A stretch of DNA of 64,000 bases from Benincasa hispida. Lineage: Eukaryota; Streptophyta; Magnoliopsida; Cucurbitales; Cucurbitaceae. Positions 31,601 to 43,401 of this stretch are shown here, piece by piece. A model generated the notes under the pieces. That model did not search any database. It was not told the origin of the DNA and worked only from the letters and a program-made list of their open reading frames with translations. The stretch is from assembly GCF_009727055.1 (NCBI RefSeq), contig NC_052357.1, positions 5,680,964 to 5,744,963 on the forward strand, given 5' to 3'. Made by a program: the position numbers and the translations under genes. Each line of letters opens with the position of its first letter. The stretch's first letter is position 1.

Positions 31601-33352
31601 ATCTTATTGTCCCTCTCCTTGTCATTTCCAAACATTCGTACGGTCTATTTTCTTTTCGATACCTCTCAAGTGCACTTTCGTAGAAATAGTAAACAACCAA
31701 ACCAAGCCTTCTTATTTGTTTGGTTTTGTAAACAAATATTACAGTACATAAATACACAAATATTTCAATTTGTACCCTTCGTCTTGGGCAATCTATGCCA
31801 TTTTTTCAAGTTTATTTTTGATAGTGCTAAATTGAAAATTGAAAAAAAAAAAAATCAAATTTAACTAGTCAACACTTCCATATTTGTAAATATTTTATAG
31901 AGATGATATATTTTTAGATTTTTTTCCTTATTTTACTATCTATTTCAAATATCCTTAAAATTATGTATCACTTTCTACACATTTCAAATTTACTATAAAT
32001 TATCTTGAAGCAAGAAATTTATAGCTTGACCACTATTTTTTTAGTTACTTCATTTCACATTAAATATTTATAATTGAATATTCAATCAAAATTTAAACTA
32101 TATTATATAATTTGTATCATGCAAATTTGCAGTTGTGTACATCCGACGGATCTTTGGGCTAGTATTATCTAAATGGTAAATATCTAAATAAAAAAAAAAA
32201 AAAAAAAAGAGTTCAACTTACATAAATGCATAAATAGTGAATTTGAAAATTAGAAATTTGAATTCCTCAATATATATATATATATATATAATATAATATA
32301 TATAAAGAGAAATGAAATATGTAAAGATTAACTTTAATTTTCTCACATTTTGTTTTCTTTCACCAATGAAAAAGAAAGTATTGACTTACAAGTTTTTTTT
32401 TGGGAACACTACCTTTCTTATCTCGAATTTTGAAAAAGAGTGGATTTGATTCATTAATTTTAAAAATATACCAATAAAAAGCTATATCGTTTCTAATTTT
32501 AAGATTAAAATGTTTATTGTTTTTAGGTTGAGCCAAAGTGAGTTTGACTCAATGATATTAACACATGCAGTTGGATCAAAGAAATTGGAAGTTCAATCCT
32601 CCACCACCACAATTATTGTACTAATAATCTATCCTTAAAAATATACTCTTTTTTTTTTTTTTTAACAGTTTGATTAAAATGATGTTTAGAATGAGAATAA
32701 CTATCATGGATTGCTCTAGTGATAGTGAGAATATAAAAGAGAGACCAAAAGGCTAAAAGATCATGAATTCAATAGATTATCTCATGAGATTAATCGAGAA
32801 GTGTGTAAGCTGGTTTATATACTTTAGGATATATATAAAAAAAAGAGAGAGAGAGAATATTCACTTGTTTGCACTATTTATTAAAGTTGTTAGAAAAAGC
32901 GTCAACAAAAACAATGTAGTGCTGCTTTAACATATTTTTATTGATATTTATTAAAAAAAACAAATAACTATTTATTTATGTTTACAAATTATTTTTCAAA
33001 GTAGGACTTAATATAAGTACTAGTATTAATAAATTCGGAAAAAATACATATTAGGTAATCTAGTTCTATTTTATCCTTATATTTTAGATCGTTATACTTT
33101 TATCTTTGAATTTTGAGTATATATTTTTTTTTTTTTACAAAACTTCAAACTATTACATTTTTATCCTTAAGTCTTGAATTTTATTTCCATCTAGTCCTTG
33201 AATTCCAAGATTTATAATTTTGATTTTCAGTGTTTATGTCTATTAATTATTATTTTTTAAATAAAAAATTATAATTAATTACTTTCACTAATTTTTCATT
33301 ACTTTTAAAATTAATTATTAAAGTATACAATATTGAAACCTAAGGACCAAAT
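31601..33352. other. Intergenic with simple repeats and a degenerate SINE-like segment
   Basis: It contains poly-A at about 32190-32207, a (ta)n run at 32270-32290 and poly-T at 32650-32664. 32535-32605 has tgactcaatgat and, about 55 bp later, agttcaatcctcc, which resemble pol III A and B boxes of a tRNA-derived SINE. No flanking duplication is seen, so this is tentative. No gene is visible. Confidence 0.5.
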
Positions 33353-33477
33353 CAAACTAACCCTAACTTTTTTTTTCAAAAAGATATTGTAATTAAGGTG
33401 TAGGGAGAATCGAACCTATCAATATGAACACTATGTCAGTTGAACTACGTTCTTATTGGCCAAACTAACCCTAACTT
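33353..33477 (-). mobile_element. Short tRNA-derived SINE with perfect 17-bp target duplication
   Basis: The bases caaactaaccctaactt occur at 33353-33369 and again at 33461-33477. Between them lie 91 bp on the minus strand: 5' end gccaataagaacg, an A-box-like cgtagttcaactga, about 20 bp further a B-box ggttcgattctcc, and a 3' tail that ends in a run of a. All hallmarks of pol III SINE retroposition by LINE machinery are present (internal promoter, A-rich 3' end, long perfect duplication). It is not a functional tRNA, since there is no cloverleaf with anticodon arm that I can fold. Confidence 0.85.
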
Positions 33478-35906
33478 AAATGTTAGAAAACTTATGTTTT
33501 AAATTTCGAGGTTAAAAGTTTGATTTCACACCTCACACATTGTAAAGAAATTCAAAACTAAATTCAAATTTGAGGATAATATTATAACTTTTTGAAACTT
33601 AGGGATGAAATTTGAATTAATCTCCAAACTTAAAAAGGTAAAAATGTAACTAATTTATTTACAAAATAAAAACTAGATTCAAAATTAAATGAAAAAAATG
33701 GTAATTTATACCTCTTAATTTCAACATTTGAACCAAAGATTAAAATATCGATATCAATATCAATGTAGAGATTTAAATTGTACGGATATATCGATATCGA
33801 CAAACATTTCTATAAGTCACGAAATTTATAAATTTTATTTAGATTAATAATTAAATTATTTTTCTCTCAAACTAAGTTATGAATATTATTATTAGTAGTT
33901 ATATTCATGTTAGACTTGATGACATTTTTATATTTTACGAATATTTATAAAAGATATTAGAGATATCTACGAAAATTTAATATTGATATCAATCCCTTTA
34001 ATTTATAGATATATCAGTGGATTTCAAAGCCATCAATTTAATATCCATAGCAGCGTATATATCCACATATTCACGGAAAAATGGACGTTGTCTTTTTCTA
34101 CCATATTTGAGCCTCTTGGGATTTAAATTATAAACAGACAAAAATTAGAATATTCGTGTATTACAAATCAACTACACGTCCTTTTTCTAATTTCCTTTTT
34201 TTTTTTCGTTCACCTGTGCTAATTCAACACAATTATTCAAATTTTACTAACAATTTCTATTATACGTATACATATTTTAAAGTGGTTAAATTAAATTAAA
34301 TTATTACCCAATGCATAAGTAAAATACTATCCACTTGATTTAATGTCACTATTTAAATTTCTCTATGTTTTTTTCATGTTACAATAAATAAATAATTATT
34401 TGTCAAAGTAAATTTGACTCAATAATATTTATATGTCTTCGGTATTTAGATGTTAGAGATTTAATTTTTCAATCTATAAATATTGTAATTAAAAAAATAA
34501 ACAATCACATTATATAGAAAATACACGCTTTTATTTTCCTCTCTTTGAAATAAAATTATAGGAGATACAATACTTCACAAAAAAAAAAAAAAAAAGATTT
34601 TATGTAGAAATATTAAGAGTGTGTTTGGAATAAAAACTATCCTAAGACTATAATAACATCTTATTGTTACAGTATATATTATTTTGTATTTTCCAATTAA
34701 TTACAGTAAACATTATTTCAAAACTCCTATTTGCTATAACATTTACTATTTCCTATAGTTTTTACTATTTTACGTTCGTCATTTTTTTATTCTTTGCTAC
34801 AGTATTTACTATTTCATTTTCAAACTAAAATAGTTTATACATCAAACACATATTATTATAATCTAATTATAATAATTTAAATGTCTTAAAAGTACGTCGA
34901 AGGGTTTTTTTTTCCTCTAGTACGATTTTTTCCCTAGAGTATATATTTTTTAGATATTTTATTTGACCAATAGACCACATTTTTGACTGATTTGTTGCAA
35001 CGATGACATTTTAACAAATATTTCTTTTCTTTTCTTTTCTAATTAATAATTTTACATGGGCGTTGTTCTAGAATAGTTTTTGAAATAGTTCTTCTATTTG
35101 CACAGCACATTAACATTATAGAAGAAATACAATACTAGTTAGGGAAATATTCCCTTTACAAAATAATAACATTTAAAAAAAAAACATTTCTTCTATTTGT
35201 ATAGGTTAATGACTTATTAGATACAACATCAAAATTTTCGTGACCTATTTAATATAAAAAGTTGAAAATTTAAAGATTTATTGAATAATTTTCCAAATTT
35301 AGACGGATTAATTAATTCAATGCAAATATTAAATGGAAAAAAAAAACATGTTTCTTGACCAGCATGAAAAACATTATATTACATGTTTTTTTCCCTTTAA
35401 GTTAAAAAAAAAAAAATCAACTTTGAGGTATTTCATTTTGATTTGAACAAGTAGATCAAAGTTGTTGGGAACAAAGAGAAAGGGGTTGGTTATACTGAAG
35501 GGTAAGATTTTTATTTTTATTTTTTAATTTTATGGGATTGTGAGAAATGTAGAAAAAAAAGTAGGGGAAAAATTCAAATAGTCATTTGTTTTGGTGGAGT
35601 CAAGTCTGGTAAACTACTATTTTTGTTAATCATAAACAATAACACATGACTATGAGGGCATAAAATTAGGCAGACAAGCCTACTCCTTTGAATGCCACAC
35701 CCCATGAAGAGTGTCACATTCTAAATGCTTAAAAAAAAAAAAAAAAAAAAAAAACTATGGAATTTACCCTTTTTGCCCATATAGTTTTTTTTTTTTAAAT
35801 ATTTGTTGGTGTGAATTTAACAACGCGATGAAACCATCAAACTTTAAAATGATAATTGGTATATTGATCCACTAATAATATTCAAATTGGCTACCCTTTT
35901 AATATA
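33478..35906. other. Intergenic, no gene seen
   Basis: AT-rich. 34395-34480 has tgactcaataata and a decayed B-box-like word, perhaps another old SINE. Poly-A runs are at 34579-34595 and 35729-35753. Degenerate gaacttt/aatttagtcc words are scattered through it. No ORF with protein character is seen. Confidence 0.55.
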
Positions 35907-36122
35907 GGAAAATTTGCATGGATAGAAAAAAGTCAAATTATTTACAGAAATAGCAAAAAAAAAAATACTGATAGACTTTTATCGGCATCTATCAGTGAAA
36001 AACTTCTATCAGTTTTTATCACTGATACACACGGATAGATTTCTATAAACCTTTATAAAAGTTAAAATTTTACTATTTTGTATAAATAATTTTTCTTATT
36101 TTTCTACCTTGTTTGCAAATTC
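35907..36122. mobile_element. MITE family 2, copy with ~50-bp inverted ends
   Basis: The left end ggaaaatttgcatgg ... atttacagaaatagcaaaa and the right end ttttactattttgtataaat ... gtttgcaaattcc are approximate inverted repeats of about 50 bp. The interior consists of ctatcagtgaaaaacttctatc-type palindromic words. It is non-coding, and small size plus inverted ends mark it as a MITE. Confidence 0.7.
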
Positions 36123-37280
36123 CGTCTAATATATAGTTTAACACACGGAGGTGTTAAGCTAAAAAAAAATTCAATATTGCGTTAAATAATTTTATATTGT
36201 GAGTTATTGTATGTAGTAAAACATTCATGTTAAAATTATATTATAACTTATAAGTTGATCTTTTGATGAGTTAACCATTATACGTAGAGAGAGACACATA
36301 TACATACGAATAAGTTGTTAAATTTCTGAATTGGTAAAAACTTTGTAAAGAGAAAAGACTCGATCCAACCCAAGAAATTCAGCACTTGATTTTGAAGCGT
36401 TGATTTGATGGCAAGTAACTTTAATTTATTTCTCAATGGTTAATAATTCATCTTGCCTTTTTCCCTTTATTTTCTGTTCATCAAGATAATTGGAATTGGA
36501 GATAGAAAGTATAACTATCTCATGTATCCACGGCAACGTCTACACAATTATTAATCTTAATCACATGAATATACGAAATAAGTGTTTTATACTCAACTCT
36601 TACTAAATAATTAATTAAAATGTTAATGCGAGATGTTAAAAATAAAATCTGAAATAAAATATTTAAAATTTTAATAACTAAAATAAAGTAATCCAAATTT
36701 ATTTATTTTTTAACAAGATAGGGTGATAAAGAATTAAATTTATAACTTTTTTTTTAAGAAATAAATATATAACATTTTAGTTGAAATATTCATAAGTAGA
36801 ATTGATAGACGAGTCGATAGTAAATTTAGAATACACAAAATGTATTTTTTTTACCCAAATAAGGTACTATAATGTAATGTAGTCTCCTTCAATTAAGCCT
36901 AGTTTATCTTAGTGAAAAATCAATAGAAATGTCAAAAGTGGGTCTTATTTGATTACCTTTGGTATCGTTTAATTGTGTTCACATGAGGTTCACTTTCATA
37001 TGTGTAATAAAAAAATGCAATCTGATCGGCGAGTGAATCATGCTAAATCCAATTGTGTCTACAAATTACGTCGCATCGTTATTGTTATAATTATTGTTAA
37101 TGTTTGAGAAGAAAAATTATAAATTTCGATATATTTACTATTACTGTTTGACCTTCAGAGATAACGATAACGGTAATGATGAAAGTAAATATGACAAAAT
37201 TTATAATTCTAAATAAATTTAATAAAAAAACAATCTAACTATGTTTGTAATTTATACCTAATTTATCAATTAATGAAATT
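36123..37280. other. Intergenic, upstream of the ERF gene
   Basis: AT-rich DNA without recognised repeats or ORFs. Confidence 0.55.
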
Positions 37281-37456
37281 CTATTATGATTTCACCAACT
37301 CGATAAATATGATATTCTTTGGAGGAGGGGAAAAAGGAAAAAATGAAAAAATAAATGCTATTTCTGTCGTGGCGTCGACAGTGGGGAGGGACTGGGAGGG
37401 AGGGAGCTGTGTAGTTGACAGCATAGAAAAAGGGTAGAAAGGGGATTTTACATCAG

Positions 37457-37464
37457 GTGGGTCC
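37457..37464 (+). promoter_or_regulatory. Candidate class I TCP site
   Basis: gtgggtcc fits the class I TCP consensus GTGGGNCC (reverse of GGNCCCAC). It lies 232 bp upstream of the ERF start codon. Functional use is inference. Confidence 0.35.
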
Positions 37465-37526
37465 CGCTTGCAAATTGCCAACAATTCCCACTTTCTTACA
37501 AGAAAAGCTCACCTAACCTTTGATTA

Positions 37527-37534
37527 AAACCCTA
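37527..37534 (+). promoter_or_regulatory. Candidate telo-box
   Basis: aaacccta, the plant telo-box, lies 162 bp before the ERF start codon, likely near or in the 5' leader. Telo-box plus TCP site is a known pairing in plant promoters of growth-related genes. Confidence 0.35.
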
Positions 37535-37695
37535 AACAAGAATCCCCTTCCCTTGAAAATTAATTCACTTCTCAACAATTAATCTTCCATTTCATTCCAA
37601 TCCTCTTCCCAATTTCTCTCAGAAATCGAAAAATCCCCAACTTTCCCACCTTTTCTGTCAAAATCCTGTCACTTTAACTGTTTCATTCTTCAAAA

Positions 37696-39830
37696 ATGTG
37701 TGGAGGTGCTATAATCTCCGGCTTCATTCCACCGACTCGCTCCCGGCGAGTCACCGGCGAACACCTTTGGCCTAATCTCAAGAAACCTGGGTTTGGAAAT
37801 CAATTGTCGAACCCGGTCAAGTCTGATATTATTGACATTGATGATGATTTCGAGACTGATTTCCAGCATTTCAAGGACGATTCCGATTTGGAATTTGATG
37901 TGGAGGAGCTCATCGATATCAAACCCCTTGCCTTCTCTGCTGCTGGAAACCCTCCCCTTCCTTCTGCTCGTGGTAACTTTCTTTTTTCTAATTCATTTGT
38001 CTTTTAAGCTTTCTTTGATCGGTGTTCTGATGTTGATTTTATGCCTTACTGCTTCTTTCCAAGTTGATCGCCTATCTAATTTCTCATCAGTGGATGATGG
38101 GTTTTAATGCATGGCCGCTGTTTGTTCTCTTTCCGTTTTCAACATTCAGCTGCCTTGTAATAGATCCGTTATCGCCTTCTTGATTTTGGTAGATGTTTAG
38201 GGGAATGTGGTCTTTTTATGTGGAAATTCACTTTCTGATCATTAGCTCTCGAACTGCAGAAGCGAATTCGTTTGAGGAATAAACTGAGAACCTTTCTACC
38301 GATTTAAAAAGAAAGAAAGTGGGGAAAAAGGGGGGCGGAGTGCTAGATCTAGCCGAAAGCCCCCTGGATTTACATTTTTTATTTGACTATAGTCAAGCTT
38401 CTACGCCTCAATTTTTTAGATTTTTCTTAGTAGTACCATAAATATTGATGAAATAACTATCATATAATCGAATTTGTTACATGATATTTACTGCTTTCGA
38501 ACATTTTCTGTCTTTTTACTTTTCTATGTAAATGAAAGTTCTTCTGAGAGTTGTCAATATTTTTCGATCGGCTAACGTAATTGCCAGATATGTCGTGGCT
38601 TAGTGATATTCAAATTATTGGTCTGGTCATTGATAAAATGCTTCGAACCTAATTTTTGGTCTCTCGCTTTATTCTTCCTCTTCCTCTTTTTGTTTTTTGG
38701 TGGTCCTTCCAATTATTCATCTTATTATAACTAATGAGTATTTGGAAAAAAGTGAACCATCAGTTAACTTTTTCAAACATTTTCCACATACCCTGTCTTT
38801 TGTAGTTTCTGAATCCCTTAAATCCATTTTAGTTTGTTGACGGGGATGGATTCGGTTTTGTTCCTTTGTTTTTCCCTCCTCCCGATCTGTGTATTCTTTC
38901 TTGTTCATTGCTTTAATAAGACATATATACGATGCAGCTTCAAAATCTGTAGAATTCTCTGGACAAGCTGAAAAATCTGCAAAACGAAAGCGAAAGAATC
39001 AATATAGGGGAATCCGACAGCGACCATGGGGTAAATGGGCAGCAGAAATTCGTGACCCACGGAAAGGAGTTCGTGTGTGGCTGGGCACTTTTAATACTGC
39101 TGAAGAAGCTGCTCGAGCATATGATGCTGAAGCACGACGAATTCGTGGAAAGAAAGCGAAGGTCAATTTTCCTGACGAAGTGCCACGAACTAGTGGAAAA
39201 CGTTCAGCAAAGACAAACCTCCAGGAACCACTTCCCAAAACTAGATTGGCAAAGACCCAACCAGATCTAATCCAGAACGATAAGTTTGTGAATAACTCTT
39301 GTGAAGAATACTATAGTACCGTGGGTTTCCTGGAGGAAAAACCGCTTACAAATCAACTTGTCAACATGAGTTCATTCTCTACCAATGGAGATGGTGCAAT
39401 AAAAACCAGTCCAGCTTCTTCTGATGTTGCACCCATGTTCTTTAATTCAGATCAAGGTAGCAATTCCTTTGATTACTCTGACTTTGGTTGGGGAGAGCAG
39501 GGTGCAAAGACTCCCGAAATCTCGTCTTTTCTTTCAGCTGCCATGGAAAGTGAAGATTCACACTTTGTGGAGGATGGTTCTCCAAGCAAGAAAGTCAAGT
39601 ATAGCCCAGAGAATACGGTGGTTTCTCAAGGCTCTGAAAAGACTTTATCTGAGGAGTTGTCTTCTTTTGAGTCAGAGATGAAATACTTCCAGATGCCATA
39701 TCTCGACAGCAGCTGGGATGCATCAATGGATGCCTTCCTTGCAGGAGAGACAGGGAACCAGGATGGTGGGAACTCAGTCGACCTTTGGACCTTTGACGAT
39801 CTTGCAGGAATGGTCGGCAGTGTCTTCTAA
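37696..39830 (+). CDS. RAP2-12: Group VII ethylene-response factor (RAP2-12/RAP2-2 type)
   Basis: Two exons, 37696-37972 and 38938-39830, with intron 37973-38937 (donor gtaact, acceptor gatgcag). The joined frame is 390 codons, 389 residues. The protein starts [13 protein letters not shown], the Met-Cys N-degron that couples group VII ERFs to oxygen and nitric oxide: after Met removal, Cys2 is oxidised and the protein degraded, while low oxygen stabilises it to activate fermentation genes. [14 protein letters not shown] follows. A basic KRKRK signal precedes one AP2/ERF DNA-binding domain (about 115-171; [23 protein letters not shown]). The acidic C-terminus has [19 protein letters not shown] and ends [10 protein letters not shown], as in the RAP2-12 branch. 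The split codon is Ala93. In RAP2-12 the residue after IIS is usually Asp; here it is Gly. Confidence 0.95.
37973..38937 (+). other. ERF intron 1 (965 bp)
   Basis: Begins gtaact and ends gatgcag. It interrupts the gene before the AP2 domain, the position usual for this family. Retention would add about a dozen residues and stop, giving a protein with the degron but no DNA-binding domain. Confidence 0.9.
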
Positions 39831-39864
39831 GCAAATCTTGTCCAGCTTGTTGCTAGGTTATGTA

Positions 39865-39870
39865 AATAAA
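39865..39870 (+). terminator. Candidate polyadenylation signal of the ERF gene
   Basis: aataaa 35 bp after the stop codon, within a t-rich context. Plant signals are loose and a longer 3' UTR is possible. Confidence 0.4.
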
Positions 39871-40618
39871 AGCTACATATTAGTGAGTTTGACATCTTTA
39901 TCAGTTCCTCCCCAAGTTTTTCCTGATTTTTCAAAAATGTATACTCCTTCCCTTCAGGATCGTATCCTTTGTTTTCTTTAAAAACTTGAAAATCTCACAT
40001 AAACTTATTGCAGGAACATTTGTGATCTGTTATGGGAATGGACGTGAGAGAGATCTGCCTGCATTAGGAATGGCCTAACAAACATAGCTATTGGTGTGTA
40101 TGTTGAATGTGAGGACACTTAGTGTACTACTTGGTAGGCTTCATTTCATGTTTCGAAGACCATAATATGGGAAACTCAAAACTAATATAATGCTTGTACT
40201 GATAAAAACTACGTGTGGTTGGTTTGCTATGGACGTTGAAAAACTTGATGAATCTCATTTCTGCCTTCTGTGTTTGTATAAGTGATGGATGGATGGTCGG
40301 ATGGTTGTGTCATTCTTTTCTTTTTCATATTACTTCCATATTTTCATAATTCGTAAACTGAACCGAAAGTTGGGTTTGGTTATCATTTTGTACTCGGCAA
40401 ATACGCAATGAAAATGTTTGTTTGGGTTGCCTAATGAAACTTCTCTGATCCCAGCACTGTATTGTCCTGTTTATAAGTTTAGATCATTTTCCATAGTTTT
40501 ACATGTTTGAGAATGCATTTATCTCTGAAATGATGGGATTGTGAAGATCTTTACTGTCAGTATTTTTATAAATTGGGGTGCAGCTTGTGGAGAAGAGCAT
40601 GGGGAATTCAGACTAGAG

Positions 40619-40642
40619 GATGATGATGATGATGATGATGAT
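40619..40642 (+). repeat. (gat)8 microsatellite in an exon-like segment
   Basis: Eight perfect gat units. They lie after a good splice acceptor (ggggtgcag, 40573) in a frame that would read GEEHGEFRLE, an Asp run and NEE before a stop. This may be a 3' UTR exon of the ERF gene, or chance. Confidence 0.7.
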
Positions 40643-40699
40643 AATGAAGAATAGACGGCAGTGGAAAATGAGTGGCTGTGCTTAGTAGAAAGTCAGTGA

Positions 40700-43377
40700 T
40701 TTGCCATTACTTGACCATCCCATCCTGGTTTTATTCTTTGGCCCCTGCTCTCACCACTCACATGTTTCTGTAAGCTGCAGGGCAAGTTCCTATTTTAAGC
40801 TGTTTCTTGCATGTGATTTGATTCGACCTTTTTCCAAAGTTTTCAACTGCTGAGTTCCTTCTTTTGTTATTATTTTCAAAATACTTGAATAAATAGTACT
40901 TTTAAAAATTTATTGAAAGTTGTGGTTTGGATAAAGTATACCTCTTTTTTCCTATGTTATGGTTCTATTGTTTTGAGTTTGATTTCAATTCATTGAAAGT
41001 TGTAATTTAAAAAAGTACCTCTTTTTTCTTATGTCGAGTCTATTCTCCATTTGGTGGTCCTATTTGATTTTAATTTAGGTTCGTTTTGGTAATCATTTTG
41101 TTTTTGAAAATTAAGCCAATGGATATTATTATCTTCAAATTTCTATCTTTGTTATCTATTTTTTACTCTTTTCAAAAAGTTGTTTTTGGTTTTAGAATTT
41201 GGTTAAACATTCAACCATTTTACTACTTAAAGATGTAAATTATGGTATGAAATGAGGATGAAATATATATTTTTTTTTATTTTTTTTAAAATTAAAGGGT
41301 TATCAAACGAGGTCTTAGTTTTTAGGTTTTATAATGTTACAATTTCACTTTTGAAATTTAAATTTTGTTTCAAATTGATTTTTAGGTTTTAAAGTTTACA
41401 CTTTTAACTTTGATTTTTCCTTAATATTGTCCTTCAATCTTTGGTCTATTAATTAATTTAAAATAATTATATAGTAAATTTTTTAAGTTAATTTTAATAG
41501 AGATGAAAAAAATGTTAGGTTAAGTAAGTATAAATCTTTTAATTCTTTTGAATTAATTAATAAATATTAACTCTAATGATGGAAAGTGAGCATAAAGTTG
41601 AAATTATATATCTTGAAATTTAGTGACCATATTGAAATTTAACTCAAACATAAGAGTAATATTGTAACATTTTGAAATCTAAGAATTAAATAGAAATTAA
41701 ATTCAAAATTTAAGAGCTAAAAGTGTGAAATTTTGAAATCTAGGGACCAAATGGAAACTAGATCTAAAATTTAAAGATTAAAATAATATTTTATTATAAA
41801 TTTTGGTTTTGTTGGTGTTTGAACTTTCAAATGTGTCTAGTAGAGTTTTAAGCTTTCACTCTTTTGCCTAATAGGTTTCTAATAATTTTTTTTAAAAAAA
41901 ATTAAGAAATGAATCAATCTATTGGATATAAATTTGAATTTTATGTTTAGTGGAGTTGAAGACCATTTAATTATGTGTCTAAAATATGTTTTTTTTTTAA
42001 AAAAAAAAAAAATCATGATTCATAAATTAAATTTGTAATTTTTAAAGCTTTAAGAATCAAATAGGCAAACTTTGAAGTTTAAGGAATTAATCCTAGTTTT
42101 TATTCCCCATTTTAGATTTAAAGAAAAAGGTTACTTTTATAGATTTGACATCTAATTTTGTATTTCCTACTTATTTTTAACCTACTATTTAAATATATAT
42201 AATATCAATAAAGTTAGATCTACAAAGGAGTTCATTTGGTGGGATGACTCATCCTATTGAGATAATAAATCTTTATCCATTTGAGATTCTAATGAACCAG
42301 AAGAAAACAAAAGATAAAATTATGCTCTTTATGACAAAACACCAAAATCATTATTCTTTTATTGCCCCTAATTTTCTATTTCAATTTCAATATTATCATA
42401 TCTGGCATGATTGAGTTTGTTTAATAATATATTTGAAATATCAATTTCCTAACTACAGCATTATAGTCCATTATGAAATGTATCAGAAAAATAAAAATTA
42501 TTAAAAATCCATTTTAGTCCCTAAATTTTCATATAAATAACAATTTAGTCTTTGAACTTTGCTTTTCAACGATTTAGTCCTTTTACTTTAAATTTTATAA
42601 CAATTTAATCTTTAAACTTTAGTATATAACAATTTAGTCCCTCTACTTTAAATTTTTTAATAATTTAGTCCCTATTGAAAAAATTAATGCTAAGTTTCAT
42701 GAGATTTCTTATATAAATAAATTGATAAACTAATTAGAGACTTGATATTTTAGTCTACATTATAAAATAAAGAAAAATGACATTTAATTTTGATGATTTT
42801 TTTACTAAGGACTACATTGTTGCAATACATACCGTACTAGTCAAGAAACACGTGCATAATTAAAATTTTAAAAAAATCATGTTATTATTTATTTTATTTT
42901 TGAAAATAAATCTTTTTTCTTATCTTATTTAAAATATTTCTTGTTTGCTACTTTAAAACTTTTCATAAAATCTCTGATCGAAGCGTTTTTCATTGAATAT
43001 GACTTAAGAGGGCAACAATAAATTAACACAACACACCTAAAAGTTAATTAAAAAAGAGTTCCTCGCATAATTGTTTAATTCTAAAAATGCGTAAGATGAT
43101 TGGTTGTTGAAATAAAATATGAGAATATAGAGATGAAGGAGAAAGACAAATAGATTATTCTTAAAATTAAATGAGTTTTAATATAATAACACCTATAAGT
43201 TACTTGATGATTATTCAAAAGAAAAAAAAACAGATTCTTAATTTTGGTATTAAGCATACTATGATCATAGCTTACCGATAACGAAAATTCGTTACTTTTA
43301 CATCAAGTTTGAGATTAAGAATCTAAAGCAAGACATCAAATTCGAAATTGCTATTCTTAATTTAATCTCTGTTCTTC
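40700..43377. other. Intergenic between the two genes
   Basis: AT-rich. It contains MITE 1 copy B (41077-41316). 42490-42700 is a degenerate tandem of 'atttagtccctaaacttt'-like phrases that recurs at 44150-44300 and, in related form, 45170-45240. No coding is seen. Confidence 0.6.
41077..41316 (-). mobile_element. MITE family 1, copy B
   Basis: Left end aggttcgttttggtaatc and right end gggttatcaaacgaggtct, with interior similar to copy A including a 'atgaaatgaggatgaaat' word (copy A: atgaaatgtggatgaaat). Same orientation as A. Confidence 0.78.
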
Positions 43378-43401
43378 GTGTGCCCTAAAAAATGGGCATC
43401 C

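Noticed and set aside
31458..31751. 97-codon ORF, rich in Ile/Val/Asp.
   Set aside because: It is the translation of the 33-bp minisatellite, whose unit length is a multiple of three.
33395..33450. A tRNA gene, because of the A-box and B-box matches.
   Set aside because: No acceptor or anticodon stem can be folded, and the 17-bp duplication shows it is a retroposed SINE.
38999..39238. Antisense ORF over the ERF AP2 domain.
   Set aside because: It is a shadow of a strongly conserved coding exon.
43378..43401. Longer LEA_2 start giving MCPKKWAS.
   Set aside because: The codon at 43378 is GTG, not ATG. The first in-frame ATG is at 43402, with good context.
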